From: Furcasterigmium furcatum
Taxonomy: Eukaryota; Ascomycota; Sordariomycetes; Glomerellales; Plectosphaerellaceae
Direction of reading: 5' to 3'
Length of the DNA stretch: 64,000 nucleotides
NCBI GenBank assembly: GCA_001599815.1
Contig: BCIA01000001.1
Coordinates: 4,282,934-4,346,933 of the forward strand
Shown here: positions 46,483-57,050 of the stretch, piece by piece
How the letters are laid out: each line of letters begins with the position of its first letter
Numbering within the stretch: position 1 is the stretch's first letter
Notes under the pieces: generated by a model
Databases searched by the model: none
What the model was told of the DNA's origin: nothing
What the model saw: only the letters and a program-made list of their open reading frames with translations
Made by a program: the position numbers and the translations under genes

Positions 46483-48271
46483 ATGGTGTTCTACCCCCCT
46501 TCATGGGCCCCCAAGGTCACCGAGGCCGACATTCCGGATGACCTGTCCCTAACCGATTTTGTTTTTCATGACGGGTTTCGACCTCACAAATGCAACGACT
46601 CTCCTAAACCCTTCGTCGATAGCCTTGGGGGCAACGGATACGATGTCCCTGAGACACGGCAGCGGATTGAGTGGCTTGCTGCTGGGCTTGCGAGCGAACT
46701 CGGCATCGACTGCGCAACAGGAGATGAGTGGGAGCGCGTCATCAGCGTGTTCACGGTCAACAATGTGAGTAAAGACTCTCGACGCATGCTGCAACTTGTG
46801 CTGACCAGCCCAGATCCATACTCCTGTGCTCGCCTGGTCAGTGCTCCGGTTCAACGGCGTGGTTGCGCCGGTGAACGTTGCTTTCATAGCATCGGAGCTT
46901 GCATATCAGCTTAAGGATTCGGGATCCCGTGCCTTGTTCACTTGTCCCTCGAAGCTGGACACAGCTCTCGAGGCCGCTAAGCTGGCTGGCATCCCCGAGT
47001 CCAAGGTCTTCCTCATCCCTGTCCCTGGAGACGAGGCTCTCCCGGGAACAGAAACCCGGCGAGTCCTCACTCTGGAAGATCTGATCATCAGAGGACGCCA
47101 GCTCTCCCCAGTCCCACGTCAGAAGTGGTCCAGAGGGCAGGGCCGTCGGCAAGCGGCGTACCTCTGCTACTCGTCCGGGACGTCAGGGCCACCCAAGGGC
47201 GTCATGATCAGCCACTTCAACATCATCGCCAACATAATCCAGATGACTCTCTTCGAATCCACCTTCCGGCCTCGAGAACACCGAGACACCATTCTTGGCG
47301 TTCTTCCACAGTCGCACATCTACGCCGTTGTTCTGATGATCCACGTCTCGGCGTTCCGTGGGGATACCGTCGTCACAATGGCCAAGTTCGACCTCATGAA
47401 CTTCATCCGCGCAGTCCAGAAGTTCCGCATGACCCTGCTATACGTGGCCCCGCCGATTCTCATCTCCCTGGCCAAGCAGAGCGCTCTGGCAAAGGACCCC
47501 AAGACGTTCGACCTGCCGTCGGTTCGCAGAATCTACTGCGGCGCCGCTCCGCTGTCCCAGGACCTCACGACACAGATCCGCAAGCGGTACCCTGGCGTGC
47601 TCCTGGGTCAGGGGTACGGCATGACCGAGGCGCCGACCGTCATCGCCTCGCACCCGGGAGAAGTCTACGACGGGTCCAGCGGGTGCATCATCCCGGGTCT
47701 CCAGATCCGCATCGTGGACTCGGACGGCAGGCAGGTCACCGAGCCGAACAAGAGGGGCGAGCTGTTCGTCAAGGGCCCCCAGATCGCGATGGGGTACTAC
47801 AAGAAGGAAAAGGCCACCCGGGAGACGTTCGCGGACGGGTGGCTCAGGACCGGGGACGAGGTCGAGCTCCGGCTCCACCCGAAGACGAAGGACGCGCACC
47901 TCTTCGTCGTGGACCGGGTCAAGGAGCTGATCAAGGTCTCCGGGTTCCAGGTGGCGCCCGCGGAACTGGAGGGACACCTGCTGGGTCACCCGCTGGTGGC
48001 AGACTGCGCGGTGATCCCGGTCCCTGATGACCGATCCGGGGAGGTCCCGAAGGCTCTGGTCGTGCTGAGGAAGGATTGCGACGTCGACCAGCAGACGGCG
48101 CAGCAACAGTTGAAGGACTGGGTTGCTCAGCACAAATCGAAGCAGAAGCACCTGCGTGGCGGGGTCGAGTTCATCCCCGAGGTGCCCAAGAGCCCCAGCG
48201 GGAAGATCTTGAGGAGGTTTCTACGGGATCGGGAGAAGTCTCGGTCGTCGGGCATGATGGCGAGGTTGTGA
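46483..48271 (+). CDS. 4-coumarate-CoA-ligase-like acyl-CoA synthetase, putative peroxisomal
   Basis: Two exons, 46483-46764 and 46814-48271, phase 0, giving 579 aa. ANL-superfamily enzyme that activates a carboxylic acid with ATP and CoA. Seen: YSSGTSGPPKGVMISH (phosphate-binding loop), GQGYGMTEA, GWLRTGDEVE, the hinge and core motif VDRVKELIKVSGFQVAPAE and catalytic Lys in PKSPSGKILRR. The last residues are MARL, and ARL fits the PTS1 peroxisomal consensus ([SAC][KRH][LM]). Together these point to CoA activation of an aromatic or fatty acid for peroxisomal side-chain shortening. It diverges from an ACS carrier and converges on a Zn2Cys6 gene, with only 47 bp between the stop codons; see the shared TTCCACCGGA sites. 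Exact substrate unknown. Confidence 0.92.
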
Positions 48272-48318
48272 GCGTTCAGGCCCTCATTATGAGCTGAGCC
48301 ATTGAGCTCGAGAACATA

Positions 48319-50641
48319 CTACATAGACCCCTTACCCCAGCCCCAATTATTCAATGGATCATCAGGCATCAAGTTGAACATGACTGTGCGCCGAGTTAGC
48401 TTGGAGGCACCCGGTGAGGGCACGAGAGTAACGTGATGTGATGGACTTACCTTGCCCAAAAGCACCAAAGGCTTCATCAAGTGGTAAATCCAACGGCTGA
48501 AAGTCGGAGCCGTCAGCGTTCAGGAGGTATGGCTCCTCCACCCACTCCTCGGCAAAGCCGGCCGGATCTGCATCTTGCTGACGCGATGCCGGCAGAGTCG
48601 TCTCAGAGGTGCATGTCGTTGGGTCCTGTAAAAGGGTTTCGCCGTGCTGGCCTTGGTTGAAATCGCGCTCAGCCAGGTTCTCTACCGGCCTAGTGTCGCC
48701 CGTCATATCAGAGCTCTGATCAGACCTGCGGTCCTCCTTGAAAGCCATGTCGACCTCGCGGTGGAGGCTGAGTTTCAACAAATCGCTGAGCAGCTGCTCC
48801 GCATGCCGCGCGATCTGGCTGTGCGGCCTGAGCGCCTTGGCCGCCTGGATTATACGGAACACTCCCGCTTTGGACTCCTGTGCAAGTGCGCTGTAAGGAT
48901 GACTGGTCGGGGGGATGCAAAGTATGACGCCCGCCGTGAAGAGGTGGATGAAGATGAAGGCCAGGCAGAACTCGTGCTCGAACTGCATTGCCGGCGTCCG
49001 GGAGATGCGGAGCGCGGCTTTGACGGAGACGTCGAAGGACCGCGAGACCAGATCCGCGGAGCTTCTGGATATTCCCCGCCGGTAGTCTGCCGATACCCTG
49101 TATTCCAGCAGCGGCCGGTGTGCGAGGATGACGGCGGCATCGTAGGTGTTCTGCAGCAGCCAGGCCTGGAACCTGAGCCGCCGAAGGGCCGGATCTACGA
49201 TTTGTTCAACTTGATCTTCGAAGAATGTTGGAAAGGGTGAATCTTGTGCAGAGAGATCATCACTGTTAAAGGGAGGTGGAAGCGATCTCCTCCATCCTGT
49301 CAGTCGCGCGTCAATACGCTGGACGGCATCAATCAGGGACTGCAGGTCTTCCGCCGTCATAGGGCTGTGTAGCCGCAAGAGCCGGAAAGTCGAGAGTGTC
49401 TCCCTGATGATCTCGTACAGCTTATACTTGAGCCAGTGAAATGTAAGGGCTGTCACCGGTTCATCAGTGCCACCATCAGCATGAGCATGAGACCCGTTGG
49501 GAAGGACGTCGATCGGGGTGTCATCCATCTGCGATAGCGGGAGCAGGTCGGAGAAGGCCGGGTCGAGGGAGGCCGGCCTCCCGTATATTTGTGAGGCGAA
49601 GGTGTCGGCAACAGTGAGGTGGTTCCAGCACCGGCGGCGGATCTGCGTGGCAACCTGGTCCTCGGAGCCGGAGTCGCAGTGCAAGGCCAGGGCATAGGAG
49701 GCTCTGACGGACATACCGATCATTGCCCAGGCCAGACTCGGCGAGCCGTGAAATATGTAGAACGCTCCAAGGAGCAAGCATACCTGGACGGTCTCGATGC
49801 GGCTGTCGTCAAGAAGGTCGAGAAGATGCAGCCGCACTTCCCCGATCATCTGAGTCATTAGACCCTGCGGATCGGGCGAGACGGAAGCAAGAAGTTCTCG
49901 GCCTTGTGGCGAGGTATTCTGGATGGCGCATTTGAGCCCAAGTGCGGCGACCGTGAGGGTGACGAGAATCTTGCTCATGTCCTCCCGTCGCCAAGCAGTC
50001 GCCGAGAGGAGGTCCCGCGCCTGGGCCATGAAGGACGGCTCATGGAATATCCAGATGAACCAATGCAGCTTATCGAAGTAAACGCCGAGCAGAGCTTCCA
50101 TAACATGTTGGGGTGGCATCCGCATGGACTGCAGTGTCCATACCGGCTGGCTAGAGGGGCTTAGCAAGGCATCTCCGGGGATCGTAGAGCTCTTTGTCGG
50201 CGCGTGCGTCCCCAGATTCTGGTACATGTTCATGGCCAGGGATATCGTGGACCTGTTGGCCCCGAATTGCTGGGTCTCGACGGCCGAGTCGGTGGTCTGC
50301 CGGCCCAGTGGAGAGACGCCCTCCGGCGATGTCTGACCTGCAGATGCCGATGCCGATGCGGTACGGGTACGGGGCCGCCTGGCTGTTCTCGGCGTGGGCG
50401 ACTCGCTCGCCTTGCGCCGTCTTGATGGGGGTTCCGGCACCGCCCGGGGCTGGCACTCCATGCCCGAGCGGACGCACATGGTACACGGCTTGGTGGCATC
50501 GCACTGCCCTTGAGTTAGCCTCCACCACTCGGATGAGCTCGCACCGTCTGATTCGAGCCTGCTTACCTTTAGCTTTTGCCTTCGGCAGCGTGCACAGGCC
50601 GCCGAGACTCTACCGGATGCTGGCCCGGAACCGGAGGACAT
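48319..50641 (-). CDS. Zn2Cys6 transcription factor with an intron inside the zinc cluster
   Basis: Three exons, 50641-50567, 50503-48451 and 48383-48319, giving 730 aa. Splicing yields CARCRRQKLKC joined to DATKPC then TMC and a final Cys: a canonical cluster. The first intron (63 nt) splits the cluster between Lys and the third Cys, is a multiple of three and has no stop, so retention would insert 21 residues there. The third exon restores a typical acidic/aromatic tail (MFNLMPDDPLNNWGWGKGSM); without the splice a different 36-residue tail would be read. The fungal TF domain contains YFDKLHWFIWIFHEPSF, LALHCDSGSEDQVATQIRRR and RPASLDPAFSDLLPLSQMDD (split for length). Its promoter is shared with the next regulator and has two TTCCACCGGA sites, suggesting auto- or cross-regulation. 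Confidence 0.92.
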
Positions 50642-50733
50642 CGGGCGCGTTACAGGCTGGTGCCGGATGATGGTGCAACGGTGGAAGCAGCTGGGATAAT
50701 CGGAAGGATGCTGAAGTGGAACAGACTCTCCAT

Positions 50734-50743
50734 TTCCACCGGA
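50734..50743 (+). promoter_or_regulatory. TTCCACCGGA element 3 (regulator/regulator promoter)
   Basis: TTCCACCGGA, 93 bp upstream of the minus-strand regulator ATG (50641). It is followed by TG, so the extended CCACCGGATG is shared with 46296-46305 in the CoA-ligase promoter. Confidence 0.6.
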
Positions 50744-50930
50744 TGTGAACTGGGGAGGGAGGGGGACCGATTCATATACCCCAGATCTTTGGTGCTAGGG
50801 CCCTGACACCCCGCGCCTAGCGAGTTAGTATGGAGTAATAGTAGCACTAGCAGCTTATCACTTCGCTCCTTTGGGGATGATGTACAGCAACGACAATCTT
50901 GGCGTTGTCTCGACCGGATGTTGACTCGGT

Positions 50931-50940
50931 TCCGGTGGAA
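50931..50940 (-). promoter_or_regulatory. TTCCACCGGA element 4 (regulator/regulator promoter)
   Basis: TCCGGTGGAA on plus, reverse complement of element 3, about 185 bp upstream of the plus-strand regulator ATG (51126). The opposed pair within one divergent promoter mirrors the pair at 46118/46319. Confidence 0.6.
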
Positions 50941-51125
50941 GCGATGGTGTAGGGTCATCAACCTGTCGAATGACCTCGGCTTACACGATGACAAACAATT
51001 GAACGGTCTCTCCGGCTTTCGGAATGAGAATCTTATGAGCGTTTCATGGCTCATTGAAGGTCCAACTCTCTCACTTTCAAGTTCTCCGCTCTGGCTGCTC
51101 TTCCTTGACGCTGCTCCCGGGCATC

Positions 51126-53446
51126 ATGGAATCTCTGCTTCTCTCGCACGTCGCGATGGCCAACAACGAGGCCGCGAACTCGACAGACTCGCCCCCGGAG
51201 GATGCGCCACCACAAGATGAGACAATGGAAGAACCGAAGCGAGTTGGCAAGAAACGGGCCAAGATGGCTTGTCGCAACTGCAGACGCAGGAAGGTCAGAT
51301 GCGACGTGTACCCTCGTGGATCGCCTTGCACCAACTGTCGCCTGGACAACATTGACTGCGCTCTCTGCGAAAAGAGAAGTAGTAGGTGGTGTGCAAAAGG
51401 GACTCCGAGAGCTGAAATATCGACAACCGTTCCTCAGACCCTGGGGTCATCTCCCCGGGCCAGCCCAGGGGGCTGCCGAGAATCTGCCCCTGACGACACC
51501 AACGGTGTGAGGCGCCCGGCTTCACAACAAGCTGGGAGCCTCGAAGGTGGATCGCCTCCTGGTAGCATTCCGAGCGACAACATGACGGGGGAAGATCATG
51601 ATGCTTCTGTGGCTCACTCCCCCGCGGAGCCTTCCATGGCGAGGCCGCCTCCGCTCGAAAGCGCGTCATCTTATCTCACTTGCGACTTGTCCCGTATCTC
51701 GAATGAGGACATTTCGTACCTCCAAGGAAAAGGCTGCTTTCATCTCCCCAAAAAGGACATCCTGGAAGATTTGTTCACATGCTACTTCGACTACGTCCAC
51801 CCTCATATGCCGTTCATCGACGAGACGGAATTCTGGGAGGTCTATCTAAGACGAGACGCAGAATCTCGGCCGGCTCATCGCTGTAACGAGTCCCGGATCA
51901 GCCTGCTCCTATTTCAAGCTATCCTCTTCGCCGCCACTACCTGTGCTCCCGTGAGCGTTCTTCGCCGCGCAGGGTACAGCTCGCGCAGGATCGCCCGGCG
52001 AGACGCATTCTTTAGAGTTCGCGCTCTCTACTCCCTGGACGTCGAGCGGGACAACATGGTCCTGGTGCAGACCTTACTCCTCATGTCATACTGGCGCGGC
52101 GACGCCGGCGAGGACAAAGACGCCTGGCACTGGTCCGGCCTCGCCATATCGCTTGCGGCGGGACTTGGACTGCATCGGCAGCTCAACACGCGACTCACCC
52201 GACGACAGCAGACACTACGGCGGAGGTGCTGGTGGAGCTGTGTCCTACGGGACCGGCTGGTCGCCTTGTCGGAGCAGCGGCCGCCCAGGATTCGGCTCGA
52301 TGAGTCTGATGTGCCCATGTTGACACTGGCGGACTACAACGTCAGTCTTCGATCGGGCATGAGCGAGCTGTCGCCGGGAGAAGAGTTAGGGAAGAGGACG
52401 GCTCTTTCAATGTTCTCCCTCCAACTTATCCGTCTCATGTTGTGTACGGGGAGCAAGAGTCCATCCCAAACTGGAGACTCAGACATTTCATCGCCGGCAT
52501 CAGAGGAAACGTGGACCCGGAGCCGACTGGCGACTCACGACGCCAGATCCATGACCGGACATCCTGAGCTCGACTTCTGGAGGTTGAACCTCCCGGAGGT
52601 CCTCCAGCGCTCTCCCGGCTCGGATGAAGACGACACTGTTCTTCCTTGCATCCTGGTCCACCGCGATGCTCTTCACATTTACTATCAGTAGGTTACCTCA
52701 GAATGCATCCTTTCAGGGCAAAGAAGCTGACAATTCCCTCCAGCAAGCTGATCCTCTCCTTTGTCGTCCCACGGATACTCTCTGCTTCCTCCGGAGAGGC
52801 ATCATCACGAGACTTGCAGCTGGCTCATTCTTCTTCGGTCACTCTCGCCAAGCTCCATGACGAGCTCGTCGATCATGACTCCATCCATTGCCTCCCGAGC
52901 GAGTGTTTTGGGGCGTCCACTTCCACCTCTGGCTTCGAGTCGCAGCAGGATGATGAGACTCATGTCTCCAAAGTCTGTGTGTCATCCATGCTGGCGGGGG
53001 TTCGGCCCGGGAACATTCCCTCGACAGGCACCGGGCAGGCGGGCTCTAGTGTATCTCCTTCCAACCATGATACAGACTTCATGGACGCCATGGATATCGA
53101 CGGATGGCACCAAACCGCTGGATTAAGTCATCACGAGACCGCGTGCTTGGATGATCTCGATCCTGCAATAAATCCTGGGCCAGATGTCCCGTGGCCTCTT
53201 GGAGGTGCAGAGGGCTACGAGGGCGTCCTTCCTGAAATTCCCGAACTGGCGGCAGATGGGCTCAGTACCGGTACGGCAGAAATGGGCGCGTCAAGCCCAT
53301 CAACACTGCTAAGCTTCGAGCCCCTGTTTTCTTCAGGGCAGGGGGACTTATTGAAGAAGGGAACCAACAACTCGACCGCTGGCAATCCGCTCGACCGACT
53401 ACTGCAGGACAGCGGTGATGAGAGTCACCTTCTCTGCTGGACATGA
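51126..53446 (+). CDS. Zn2Cys6 transcription factor, divergent partner
   Basis: Two exons, 51126-52687 and 52744-53446, phase 2, giving 754 aa. A basic stretch (KRVGKKRAKMA) precedes the cluster CRNCRRRKVRCDVYPRGSPC then TNCRLDNIDC: C-x2-C-x6-C-x8-C-x2-C-x6-C. The fungal TF region has DILEDLFTCYFDYVHPHMPF, ALYSLDVERDNMVLVQTLLL, WHWSGLAISLAAGLGLHRQL and RRRCWWSCVLRDRLVALSEQ, close to the cutinase/farnesoate-type regulator subgroup (inference). Two in-frame ATGs (51126 and 51156) are possible starts. An open frame following the stop (53415-53783) might be an alternative 3' end but no convincing splice links it. It is divergent from the other regulator, 484 bp apart. Confidence 0.9.
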
Positions 53447-54049
53447 CGTTGAAACTGTTACCGCATCACCCGAGCTCGCCGAGAACGATTCCGGCCATGC
53501 AAGTCGCAACGATTCCAGGGCACACGGAGAGGACGAAGATGTCTGCAGCCCAGGGGTGCAGTTCAATATGTACACTCGCTTGGCCCATTTCAGCAAGACC
53601 CTGGCCGCCCCCTGGACTGACAGCACATCTGATACCCCTCAATCCAGCAGAATTGCAGGCAGACCGACAAGAAGGCCGTTCTCAGCCCTAGACGGACACC
53701 CCCGAAATCATGAACGGGGTCCGATGCAACCCCAGTACTGCTTCCCCATGCCCCAACGACACGAGAGATTCACATCGGGTTAGTCCGGCACCCATACCTT
53801 CTGCGGCCTGTCCGTCCATAGGCAGAAGACGAGTCGCGATCCTGGCTCGACGCATCAGGAGTTAGGGATCCGGTTGGGGCAATATGGTATTCAGCTTTCA
53901 GCTGGCAGTAAGCACTTGGGAGATATAAGCCAGGGGCCATGATATCGAGAAGATATGTAAACTCCATGATAAATAGTGGTGATGCTAGATATTCGGCTTG
54001 CTCAAGCTGCAGCCTTCTTGCCACTCCGGATCCTACACCAACAGTCGCC
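53447..54049. other. Intergenic region
   Basis: About 603 bp between the regulator stop and the secreted-protein start. An unsupported 122-codon frame (53415-53783) overlaps it. TTCCACCGGA is absent here. Confidence 0.4.
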
Positions 54050-55105
54050 ATGCTGTGTCGCGCAGTGCACATTTTCGTCCTCGGCTTCGCTGCCGCCGCT
54101 ACCGCTGAGGGTTGCGCGGCTGACAACTGCCTCAGGGCTGTACGTGCCACCGCTCGCATCTCGCGGGGCCTGGCCGACTGCTCTTCTTTCCTGGGCGCCA
54201 TGCCGACTCCCCTGGCGAGCACAGTCACTACCACCACAACCATAACCGCCATCGACTGGACGACGCCCACAGCTACTGCAACTGTCCAAGTCGTTGATGT
54301 TATCACCATTACCACCCCTGGTACTTCCACAACTCGGTACACCGTCAGTGCTGCCCCGACGGTGTTGCGCCGCGAGGCGGGGCGCTGCCAGCAGCAGCCG
54401 CCCGCGATCCCGACCTACGCCACGGCCTGCAGCGGAGCGCCGCGCTACATCAGTGCCTGCTCATGTATCGGCGTCGTGCCATCGACCGCGACAGCGCTCG
54501 CGCCGGTATCCACGGTGACCATAACGACCAGCACCACGGTGACGATGGTTGCTTCGACGGCCGTAACCACGGTGACAGAAACCACCACGACAACGACGAC
54601 AGTAGCGGCCACAGTTGTCACGGCGTACACTGCGCCTGACGGATTCTTTTTCGACATCTCGAGCTCCCAGAGGCCGACACCGCAACGCCTAGGCGTATCT
54701 ACTTTTGCTGACAGCATGGGATGGCGGGTTGAGACGGGCTTGGCAGACAACAAGTTCTTCATCGAGGAGGGCACGGGGCGCCTATACGCGCCCTTGCAGG
54801 GAAGTTCCGGGATCCCTCGCTACGCCTATTTCCGTGACATCCAGGACAATGGCGTGCGTGTCGCTGAGATGTGGTATCTCGGCACCGAGGATCGCATTCG
54901 GGAACTGGGGAAGCCGTACCTTTACTGCGACCTCCTCAAGCGGCCACCGCAAGACGACGCCGAGGGCGCCGCCGCCCCGAGGCTCTGGTGCACCCATCCA
55001 GCTCGCGGCACCCCCGTCTGGTTCTACATTCATACCACCAACGTGTGGTGGGCCCTGATGAAAGCCGACTTTTTCAACATGGGTGACGTGACTGTCCAGT
55101 TTTGA
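54050..55105 (+). CDS. Secreted Cys-/Thr-rich fungal protein
   Basis: Single exon, 351 aa. N-terminal signal peptide (MLCRAVHIFVLGFAAAATA, cleavage likely after TAEG or AAATA). The mature start has Cys residues in the pattern EGCAADNCLRAV...ADCSSFL, common at the N-terminus of many fungal secreted proteins. Two long Thr/Val runs follow (STVTTTTTITAIDW and TTVTETTTTTTTVAAT), likely O-glycosylated linkers, separated by a Cys-containing segment. A C-terminal globular domain (about residues 205-351) starts GFFFDISSSQ and includes MGWRVETGLADNKFFIEE and RLWCTHPARGTPVWFYIH. I do not recognise a named function. No GPI-like tail is seen, so a secreted or wall-associated protein is the simplest reading. 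Confidence 0.8.
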   Translation: MLCRAVHIFVLGFAAAATAEGCAADNCLRAVRATARISRGLADCSSFLGAMPTPLASTVTTTTTITAIDWTTPTATATVQVVDVITITTPGTSTTRYTVSAAPTVLRREAGRCQQQPPAIPTYATACSGAPRYISACSCIGVVPSTATALAPVSTVTITTSTTVTMVASTAVTTVTETTTTTTTVAATVVTAYTAPDGFFFDISSSQRPTPQRLGVSTFADSMGWRVETGLADNKFFIEEGTGRLYAPLQGSSGIPRYAYFRDIQDNGVRVAEMWYLGTEDRIRELGKPYLYCDLLKRPPQDDAEGAAAPRLWCTHPARGTPVWFYIHTTNVWWALMKADFFNMGDVTVQF

Positions 55106-55347
55106 GGACAACAAGCAAGAAGGTCAAGCGGGCAGAGTTATATATAGACACCGGCGACTGTTTCAGCAAGTAGTATTTTGAGCGTATTCCAGACGATAGC
55201 GGAATGAAGAATTTGTGCATTGTCACCTTGAGCGAATGAACCTTACACAGTAGCAGCTTCAAGTTTTGGTCCTATTTCACAGTGAAATCGAATCCGTTGG
55301 AATTGACTAATGAGTCTGCTAAGATAATCCCTGGGGGCAGTTCAGAC

Positions 55348-56712
55348 TTAGGAGGGAATTTCCACAGGTCCCCTGGGCGGCCGGCTTGCACCGAGGTTCG
55401 TTTGGTGCATGATGCGTGGCCCGTAGGTCTCTGGATAGTCGATGGCGGTGTGGAAGAGCCCGCAGTTATCCCACATGACAATATCGCCCTCCTCGATTTC
55501 AGGCAGGAAGATGTACTCGGGCTTGAGAACGCGAGACTGGATGTCGTGCAGGAACGCGCGGATCTCGACGAGGTCGTCGATGACACGGGGCTCCTCCGCC
55601 GGGCTAGAGCGCAGATAGAGCTTCCGAGCGCAAATACCGTGAACCTGGAAGGCCTTTTCCCCAGTCACTGGGTTGAGCCAGACGAAAGGATACTGGTGAT
55701 GCCTGGTCAGCAGCTTGCTCCGTGGTCACCCAAGCGAGAAAATATTCGCTAGTGGAAGCACTTACACGCTTGACAAGCTTCGGATCCCACTCGCCGAGCT
55801 CTTCAATTGTATGCTCCTTCCCCTGCGTTACAAGTCCCAGGCCGGTCGTGTTGCCTTTGCAATTCTCAATCCACTGGTATGGATACGGTGCGTATTCGAC
55901 CCAGCTGTGGTCCGCGAGCTGCTGCTCTTCGTCCGTTAAAAGGGAATACAGCTGTGTGCCGCTGAAAAACGCGGTCAAGCCAGGTTTTGATGTCTTGCTA
56001 TAGCCGGACCCATCGTCCCAGTTGATCGTGACGTCCGGCCCCTTAGGGAGTTTGATAGCCCTCAGGGTCGTGAACCAGGCAGGGTCCCGAATGAAGAGGG
56101 GAGCATCGATGTGCCAGCGCTGGAAGCGGGTTTCTCCTCGCGCAAACCGCTCCGGCTCAACGTCCCGGACATGGAAGTCATTAGATAGTCCCTTGACGGT
56201 CTGGTTCTTGATACCGTAGTGGTCCTCCCCCAGGTAGCCTTTGGCAACGAGACGGACATTCTCGGCCCCCGGAATGCCGAACACCTCGACGGCTTTCTTG
56301 GATGGACATGTCAGCCACGGCGTTTCCTTTGCTTTCGGGGAACCGACAACCCACCGAGAGGAAACCGCCTCGCTTTTTGAAGGTCTTGGCATCTCCATGC
56401 GTGTTGGCGTTCACAGCCTCAGGGTCGAAGCGGAGCACCAGCTCCCATTGCTTGATGGGCTCAAGGCCGCCCTGATCTTTGACCACCACAACCTTGTGCC
56501 GCCAGATGGAGTCCCTCAACTTTGAAACATCCTCGTCTATCGTCCAGGCCATTAGATTTGGGAAATACGGGGTTCAATTCATAAAGCATACCAGAGATGT
56601 CGTTCAGATCAATGCCAGTGACGATGGCGCCATAGTCGGTCTTGTCGTCGGATGATTTCTCAACCTTAGCAACATTGACGGTTGACTGGGAAGGGCCGGA
56701 AGCTGAAGGCAT
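55348..56712 (-). CDS. TauD/TfdA-family 2-oxoglutarate dioxygenase
   Basis: Four exons, 56712-56592, 56536-56355, 56296-55766 and 55692-55348, giving 392 aa. The third junction, at first sight a frameshift, is a 58-nt intron (GTGGGT...CTGAC...CCAAG). Seen: YGAIVTGIDLNDIS, LRDSIWRHKVVVVKDQ, LRFDPEAVNA, GKGYLGEDHYGIK-like segment (here AKGYLGEDHYGIK), RFQRWHIDAPLF (Fe ligands His/Asp), TINWDDGSG, YPFVWLNPVTGEKAFQVHG, MWDNCGLFHTAIDYP (distal His) and GPRIMHQTNLG (2OG Arg). The fold group oxidises sulfonates, taurine, aromatic ethers or other acids; fungal members are poorly characterised. A TTCGGCCGAA palindrome lies 239 bp upstream. The gene is tandem to a Zn2Cys6 gene on the same strand. Confidence 0.92.
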
Positions 56713-57050
56713 GATGAAGAAAGGGTCAGGGTTGGAACATGAAGGCCGAGTGCGATGAATGGGCAGCCACAGATGCTATGCAGCCGTCGTGATCTGTCCT
56801 GTAGATATACGTCTCATTTTCACTGCGAACCACAGAAGTCATAGCTTGGTTACCACCATAGAATGAATGCGCTGGCACAAAATCTCCGTTGTAACAAGGC
56901 TAGTCACAGGATCACCTGATTTCTTCATCATTCATCGTTCGGAATTGGTTTTCGGCCGAACACCTACACTCGTCCCAGTCTCCTGTAACCCGTTCTGCTC
57001 TAGCCCCGGCCGACAACGCTGACACTCCCTGCAGAACCAGATCACGTCAT
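56713..57050. other. Intergenic region upstream of the TauD-like gene
   Basis: 338 bp between the TauD-like start and the 3' end of the Zn2Cys6 gene. Contains the TTCGGCCGAA palindrome described separately. Nothing else seen. Confidence 0.45.
56951..56960. promoter_or_regulatory. TTCGGCCGAA palindrome upstream of the TauD-like gene
   Basis: Perfect 10-bp palindrome, 239 bp before the TauD-like ATG. The half-site TTCGGCCG recurs three times in the promoter between the Zn2Cys6 and NCS1 genes. It contains opposed CGG/CCG triplets, as bound by Zn2Cys6 factors. Confidence 0.5.

Noticed and set aside
47438..48151. 237-codon minus-strand frame
   Set aside because: Antisense shadow of the 4CL-like ligase; Leu/Arg-rich without domain.
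53415..53783. 122-codon frame overlapping the end of a Zn2Cys6 gene
   Set aside because: Could be a 3' exon, but no donor/acceptor pair joins it in frame convincingly; left as a note.
56297..56354. Apparent frameshift in the TauD-like gene
   Set aside because: Explained by a 58-nt intron with GT, CTGAC branch and AG; the gene is intact.
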